Below, piece after piece: positions 60,313-64,000 of a DNA stretch of 64,000 bases. This DNA comes from Streptomyces sp. WAC08241 (GTDB lineage Bacteria > Actinomycetota > Actinomycetes > Streptomycetales > Streptomycetaceae). The stretch covers positions 3,410,001 to 3,474,000 of the forward strand of contig CP042279.1 in assembly GCA_007858575.1 (NCBI GenBank). The letters run 5' to 3'. The notes beneath the pieces were generated by a model. That model worked only from the letters and a program-made list of their open reading frames with translations, was not told where the DNA came from and searched no databases. Position 1 is the stretch's first letter. Every line of letters starts with the position of its first letter. A program made the translations under genes and the position numbers.

Positions 60313-60980
60313 GTGCACATCGTCATCATGGGCTGCGGGCGAGTGGGAGCCGCTCTCGCGCAGACCCTCGAACAGCAGGGGCACACGGTCGCGGTCGTGG
60401 ACCAGGACCCGACGGCTTTCCGCCGCCTGGGGTCGGGCTTCGGCGGGCGCCGCGTCACGGGCGTGGGATTCGACCAGGACACGCTGCGCGAGGCCGGGAT
60501 CGAGGACGCCGGTGCCTTCGCCGCGGTGAGCAGCGGTGACAACTCGAACATCATCGCGGCGCGGGTCGCGCGCGAGATGTTCGGCATCGAGAACGTGGCG
60601 GCGCGGATCTACGACCCGCGCCGTGCCGAGGTCTACCAGCGCCTGGGCATCCCGACGGTCGCGACGGTCCGCTGGACCGCCGACCAGATGCTGCGGCGGC
60701 TGCTGCCCTCGGGCGCCGAGCCGCTGTGGACGGACCCGAGCGGCGGGTGCAGCTCGCCGAGGTGCACACCTCGCCGGCCTGGATCGGCCACAAGATCAGT
60801 CGGCTCCAGGACGAGACGGGCGTGCGCGTCGCGTTCCTGACCCGGCTCGGCGAGGCCGTCATCCCCTCGTCGCAGACGGTGCTCCAGGAGGGCGACCTGG
60901 TGCACGTGATGATGCGTACGGACGAGATCGCGAAGGTCGAGGAGGCCTTCGCCGAGGGCCCCGAGGAGGCTGGTCACTGA
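60313..60980 (+). CDS. ceoB: TrkA-type potassium uptake regulator (CeoB-like)
   Basis: RCK protein of about 222 residues. N-terminal Rossmann domain: IVIMGCGRVGAALAQTLEQQ, VAVVDQDPTAFRRL, AVSSGDNSNIIAARVAREMF. C-terminal RCK_C domain: QLAEVHTSPAWIGHKISRLQ, then VLQEGDLVHVMMRTDEIAKV. It senses NAD(H)/ATP and gates a potassium transporter. GTG at 60313 with AAGGGG upstream. The stop overlaps the next gene (TGATG). Frame change near 60748. Confidence 0.86.
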
Positions 60981-61651
60981 TGCGTGTCGCCATTGCGGGC
61001 GCGGGTGCGGTGGGCCGTTCCATCGCGGGCGAGCTCCTGGAGAACGGGCACGAGGTCCTCCTCGTCGACAAGGCGCCGACCGCCATCTCGGTGGAGCGGG
61101 TGCCGCAGGCGGGAGTGGCTGCTCGCCGACGCCTGCGAGATCACCTCCTGGACGAGGCGGCGCTCCAGCGCTGCAACGTGGTGATCGCGGCGACCGGCGA
61201 CGACAAGGTGAACTTGGTCGTCTCGCTGCTCGCCAAGACCGAGTACGGCGTGCCGCGGGTGGTCGCCCGGGTGAACAACCCGAAGAACGAGTGGCTGTTC
61301 AATGAGGCCTGGGGCGTGGACGTGGCCGTCTCGACGCCGCGTCTGATGTCGGCCCTGGTGGAGGAGGCGGTGAGCGTCGGCGACCTGGTCCGGCTGCTGC
61401 GCTTCAGCCACGGCGACGCGAACCTGGTCGAGCTGACGCTCCCGCCGGAGTCGGCCGTCGCCGGCACCTCGGTCGGGGACGTGGACTGGCCGCAGGACAC
61501 CTCGCTGGTGACGATCATCCGCGGTTCGCGGGTGCTCACGCCGAGCGCCGAGGAGACCCTGGAGGCCGGTGACGAGCTGCTGTTCGTGGCCGCGCAGGCC
61601 CGCGAGGAGCAGTTGGAGGACCTGCTCCAGGTGCGCCGCGAGACGTCCTGA
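60980..61651 (+). CDS. ceoC: TrkA-type potassium uptake regulator (CeoC-like)
   Basis: Second RCK protein of the pair, about 223 residues. VAIAGAGAVGRSIAGELLEN, LLVDKAPTAISVERVPQAG, NVVIAATGDDKVNLVVSLLA, NPKNEWLFNEAWGVDVAVST and a C-terminal RCK_C domain (LTLPPESAVAGTSVGDVDWP). Co-translated with ceoB by the TGATG overlap; together they form a hetero-oligomeric gating ring on a potassium transporter. Frame change near 61110. Confidence 0.86.
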   Translation: MRVAIAGAGAVGRSIAGELLENGHEVLLVDKAPTAISVERVPQAGVAARRRLRDHLLDEAALQRCNVVIAATGDDKVNLVVSLLAKTEYGVPRVVARVNNPKNEWLFNEAWGVDVAVSTPRLMSALVEEAVSVGDLVRLLRFSHGDANLVELTLPPESAVAGTSVGDVDWPQDTSLVTIIRGSRVLTPSAEETLEAGDELLFVAAQAREEQLEDLLQVRRETS

Positions 61652-61667
61652 CGGCCGGTTGTCGTAC

Positions 61668-61706
61668 GGAAGGGCCCGGACCTGACGAACAGGTCCGGGC
61701 CCTTCC
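61668..61706. terminator. Strong bidirectional hairpin terminator
   Basis: GGAAGGGCCCGGACCTG, loop ACGAA, CAGGTCCGGGCCCTTCC: perfect 17-bp arms between ceoC (plus) and the DUF3159 gene (minus), whose 3' ends face each other. Confidence 0.92.
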
Positions 61707-61750
61707 CCGTGTACGGACGGGGCGCACGCGGTGTACGCGCTCGGGCGGGG

Positions 61751-61885
61751 CCTCAGACCTCCGGCCGGCGCTCGGCCGCCGCCGCCTCCTCGGGGCCTCA
61801 GACCTCCGGCCGGCGCTCGGCCGCCACCGCCTCCTCGGGACCTCAGACCTCCGGCCGGCGCTCGGCCGCCGCCGCCTCCTCGCGG
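61751..61885. repeat. 45-bp tandem repeat, three units
   Basis: Units start at CCTCAGACCTCCGG, positions 61751, 61796 and 61841. They differ at one or two bases. Each encodes the minus-strand end AAERRPEV followed by a stop; the third unit from the left holds the used stop of DUF3159. Confidence 0.9.
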
Positions 61886-62578
61886 GCCTTCTCCGCCCGC
61901 TCCTCCGCCTCCATCTCGGCGAAGACGTCGATCGGCGGCGGGCCTTCGCCAGGAACACCCAGGTGAGGTAGACCGCGAGCAGGAACGGCGGGATCTTCAG
62001 GGCGACCGAGACCCAGCCGAACCGGGTCGGGTCGGCCCACCAGTACAGCGGGAAGAGGACCGCGCACTTGCCGAGCAGGATCAGGCCCCAGGCCAGGCTC
62101 GCCTTCGTGTACGCCTTCTTGCGGCCCGGGTTGCGGGTGCGCCAGGAGAGGTTCTCCTTGAAGACCGGGCCGAGGATCAGGCCGATCAGGGGACTCCGGC
62201 GACGGCGGTGACGAGGTACGCGAGGGCGAGGCCGAGCGTGTAGAGCATGCCCGGCAGGTAGAAGTCCTTGGCGTTGCCGGTCATCATGGCGAAGACCACG
62301 CCGAAGGCGACGCCGAAGACGCCGCTGAAGGCGTGCTTGACGGTGTCGCGGCGGATCAGCCGGACGGCGACGAGGGCCAGCGAGACCCCGAGCGCGGCGA
62401 TCGCCGAGCTCTTCAGGTCCTTGTTGATCGTGAAGATCGTGACGAAGAGCAGACCGGGCAGGACCGTCTCGACCATGCCCCGCAGGCCGCCGAACGCCTC
62501 GAACAGCGCGGCCTCGGTGACCTCCTTCGAGGCGCGGGCGTCCTGGTCCGTGCTGGTCGGCTTGTCGAGGGACGTCAC
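61843..62578 (-). CDS. DUF3159 membrane protein
   Basis: About 245 residues. Hydrophobic segments LPGLLFVTIFTINKDLKSSA, ALGVSLALVAVRLI, GVFGVAFGVVFAMMTG, MLYTLGLALAYLVTAVAGVP, SLAWGLILLGKCAVLFPLYW and LKIPPFLLAVYLTWVFLAK. The C-terminus is a charged coiled helix (AEMEAEERAEKAREE) ending at AAERRPEV, in the last of three repeated units. DUF3159 is a conserved actinobacterial membrane family of unknown role, usually beside this OB-fold gene. GTG at 62578, close after the OB-fold stop. Frames change near 62195 and 61940. Confidence 0.85.
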
Positions 62579-62581
62579 CGG

Positions 62582-62981
62582 CTACTCCTGTCCGAGCGGT
62601 CGGAGCTCGTATTTGGGGTTGAAGAGGACCCGCCGGCCGTGGCTCATGGAGATCCGGCCGGAGGCGATCAGCTTGCGGCCCGGCTCGATGCCCACGATGG
62701 AGCGGCGGCCGAGCCAGACGACGTCGAGCGGGGCCGTGCCGTCGAAGAGCTCGGCCTCGAGGGCGGGCACACCGGCCCGGGGGCGCAGCGTGACCGTGCG
62801 CAAGGTACCAGTCACCTTGACTATCTGGCGGTCGGAGCACTCGGAGATACGCGTGCACCCCGACGCCTCGGCGTCCTCTCTGGAGCTCCTCGGACTCCAG
62901 GTCCTCGGGAGAGGAGGAGAGCCGGTCGAGCATCCGGCGGAACCTGCCGGCCGGCTTCTCTGTACGCGGTGCAGCACTCAT
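62582..62981 (-). CDS. OB-fold nucleic-acid-binding protein
   Basis: About 133 residues. After a basic N-terminus (RTEKPAGRFRRMLDRLSSSP) the OB-fold strands read VKVTGTLRTVTLRPRAGVPA, LEAELFDGTAPLDVVWLGRR, then SIVGIEPGRKLIASGRISM and RRVLFNPKYELRPLG. A small protein of the tRNA-anticodon-binding OB group, conserved next to DUF3159 in actinobacteria; probably binds single-stranded nucleic acid. Frame change near 62878. Confidence 0.83.
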
Positions 62982-63047
62982 ACAGAAAGCGTACCGGCCG
63001 CCGCCGTCACGGGAGGGCCTGGGGGCGCCCTCCGCACGGCGCCCGGT

Positions 63048-63731
63048 TCAGCGTTCGAAGCGGTACCCCATGCCCGGTTCGGTGACGAAGTGGCGCGGGT
63101 GGGACGGGTCGCGCTCCAGCTTGCGGCGGAGCTGCGCCATGTACACCCGGAGGTAGTTGGTCTCGGTGCCGTACGAGGGGCCCCAGACCTCCTGGAGGAG
63201 CTGCTTCTGGCCGACCAGGCGGCCGCCGTTGCGGACGAGGACTTCGAGGAGGTGCCACTCGGTGGGGTGAGCCGGACGTCCCGGCCGTCGCGGTGGACCT
63301 TCTTCGCGGCCAGGTCGACGGTGAAGGCCTCGGCCTCGACGACGGCGACCCCGCCCTCGGGGACGCCGACCGGCTCGTTGCGGCGCACGGCGGCGCGCAG
63401 CCGGGCGAGCAGCTCGTCCATGCCGAAGGGCTTGGTGACGTAGTCGTCGGCGCCCGCGTCGAGGGCCTCGACCTTCTCGTCGGAGGTCTGGCGGGCCGAG
63501 AGGACCAGGATCGGCACCCGCGTCCAGCCGCGCAGGCCCCTGATGACCTCGACGCCGTCCATGTCGGGCAGGCCGAGGTCGAGGACGACGACGTCGGGGT
63601 GCCGGTCGGCGGCGAGGCGGAGGGCGGTGGCGCCGTCGGGGCGGAGTCGACTCGTACTTCCGCGCCTTGAGGTTGATCACCAGGGCGCGGACGATCTGCG
63701 GCTCGTCGTCGACCACGAGGACCCGGGTCAT
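63048..63731 (-). CDS. kdpE: Response regulator KdpE
   Basis: OmpR-family response regulator of about 227 residues. Receiver: VLVVDDEPQIVRALVINL, phosphorylation Asp in DVVVLDLGLPDMDGVEVIRG, VPILVLSARQTSDEKVEALD, DDYVTKPFGMDELLARLRAA. C-terminal winged helix: TEWHLLEVLVRNGGRLVGQK, YLRVYMAQLRRKLERDPSHP, FVTEPGMGYRFER. It activates the Kdp potassium ATPase genes under K+ limitation. Frame changes near 63650 and 63268. Located directly after kdpD on the same strand. Confidence 0.9.
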   Translation of the reverse strand: MTRVLVVDDEPQIVRALVINLKARKYESTPPRRRHRPPPRRRPAPRRRRPRPRPARHGRRRGHQGPARLDAGADPGPLGPPDLRREGRGPRRGRRRLRHQALRHGRAARPAARRRAPQRAGRRPRGRGRRRRGRGLHRRPGREEGPPRRPGRPAHPTEWHLLEVLVRNGGRLVGQKQLLQEVWGPSYGTETNYLRVYMAQLRRKLERDPSHPRHFVTEPGMGYRFER

Positions 63732-63802
63732 GGAGGAGTGCCTTCTTTCGGCCGCCGTACGGGCGGACGGGACGGTGGTACGGGTATGGGGAGGGGCGCG
63801 GC

Positions 63803-64000
63803 TCAGGTCGCCGCGTGGGCCGGCAGCTCGGCCGCCGGTGCCGGGGGCGCGCCCCGCGCGGCCCGCAGGGTGAGGACCATGGTGAGGCCGCCGCCCGGGG
63901 TGTCCTCGGCGCCGAGGGTCCCGCCCATCGCCTCGACGAAGCCGCGGGCCACGGCGAGGCCGAGGCCGACGCCGGAGGCCGCGCGGGGCGTCGCCGAAGC
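63803..64000 (-). CDS. kdpD: Sensor kinase KdpD, C-terminal end, partial
   Basis: Final 65 residues of a histidine kinase HATPase domain: the G2 box in ASGVGLGLAVARGFVEAMGG, then the last strands LGAEDTPGGGLTMVLTLRAA. The rest lies beyond the window. Precedes kdpE by 71 bases; together they form the potassium-limitation two-component system. Confidence 0.82.
   Translation of the reverse strand, partial: ASATPRAASGVGLGLAVARGFVEAMGGTLGAEDTPGGGLTMVLTLRAARGAPPAPAAELPAHAAT

Overview
High-GC actinomycete DNA, almost certainly a Streptomyces chromosome. Support: strong G/C third-position bias, many GTG/TTG starts with 4-base GTGA/ATGA overlaps, and Streptomyces-typical families (DUF6928, DUF5753 regulators, DUF2637/SpdB, XRE-TPR regulators). 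Nearly every long gene, including the conserved ones on the right (RumA-type methyltransferase, APC permease, TrkA pair, KdpE), changes frame once or more. Most frameshifts are therefore probably single-base sequence errors, and genes are given here as continuous units across them. The decay calls rest on missing segments or on isolated fragments, not on frameshifts.

Layout. (a) 1-5041, minus strand: a lyase / PLP-enzyme / DrrA-type ABC ATPase / LuxR-regulator group and a secreted HAD phosphatase. (b) 5599-20130: a defence-like block with a Gre-like factor translationally coupled to a giant DUF4011-helicase-Vsr protein (Hhe type), small hypotheticals, a caspase-STAND-WD40 giant coupled to an alpha/beta hydrolase, and an internally deleted vsr gene. 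(c) 20435-56694: at least two integrated elements in tandem behind the 3' end of an rRNA/tRNA uridine methyltransferase gene. Three copies of the 35-bp attachment core (20435, 28160, 56660) mark the ends, with paired arm-type repeats spaced 11 bp. The left element (20.4-28.2 kb) has no integrase and carries an aminoglycoside-phosphotransferase-fold kinase coupled to a STAND/TPR protein. The right element (28.2-56.7 kb) holds a Gabija pair (gajA missing its 5' end, fused by deletion to a truncated integrase), xis, replication and mobilisation genes (helicase loader, SpdB, MobC, relaxase), an array of phased palindromes, a tightly overlapped operon (regulator, flavoprotein, RsbW-like ATPase, MurA-like transferase, metallophosphatase, two divergent dCTP-deaminase-like proteins, glycosyltransferase, serine hydrolase), Shedu, a GNAT-PIN protein with an ASCH partner, a HEPN-like protein and a nuclease-like protein. 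(d) 56638-64000: conserved chromosome with the RumA-like methyltransferase, a KimA-like potassium permease, a TrkA pair, DUF3159, an OB-fold protein and KdpE/KdpD.

How it works together: the region is a hotspot of stacked integrative elements whose cargo is mostly nucleic-acid conflict machinery. The potassium-homeostasis genes on the right are the stable chromosomal flank. The three least explained units are the caspase-STAND-WD40/hydrolase pair, the kinase/STAND pair in the integrase-less element, and the MurA-like/dCTP-deaminase-pair operon.
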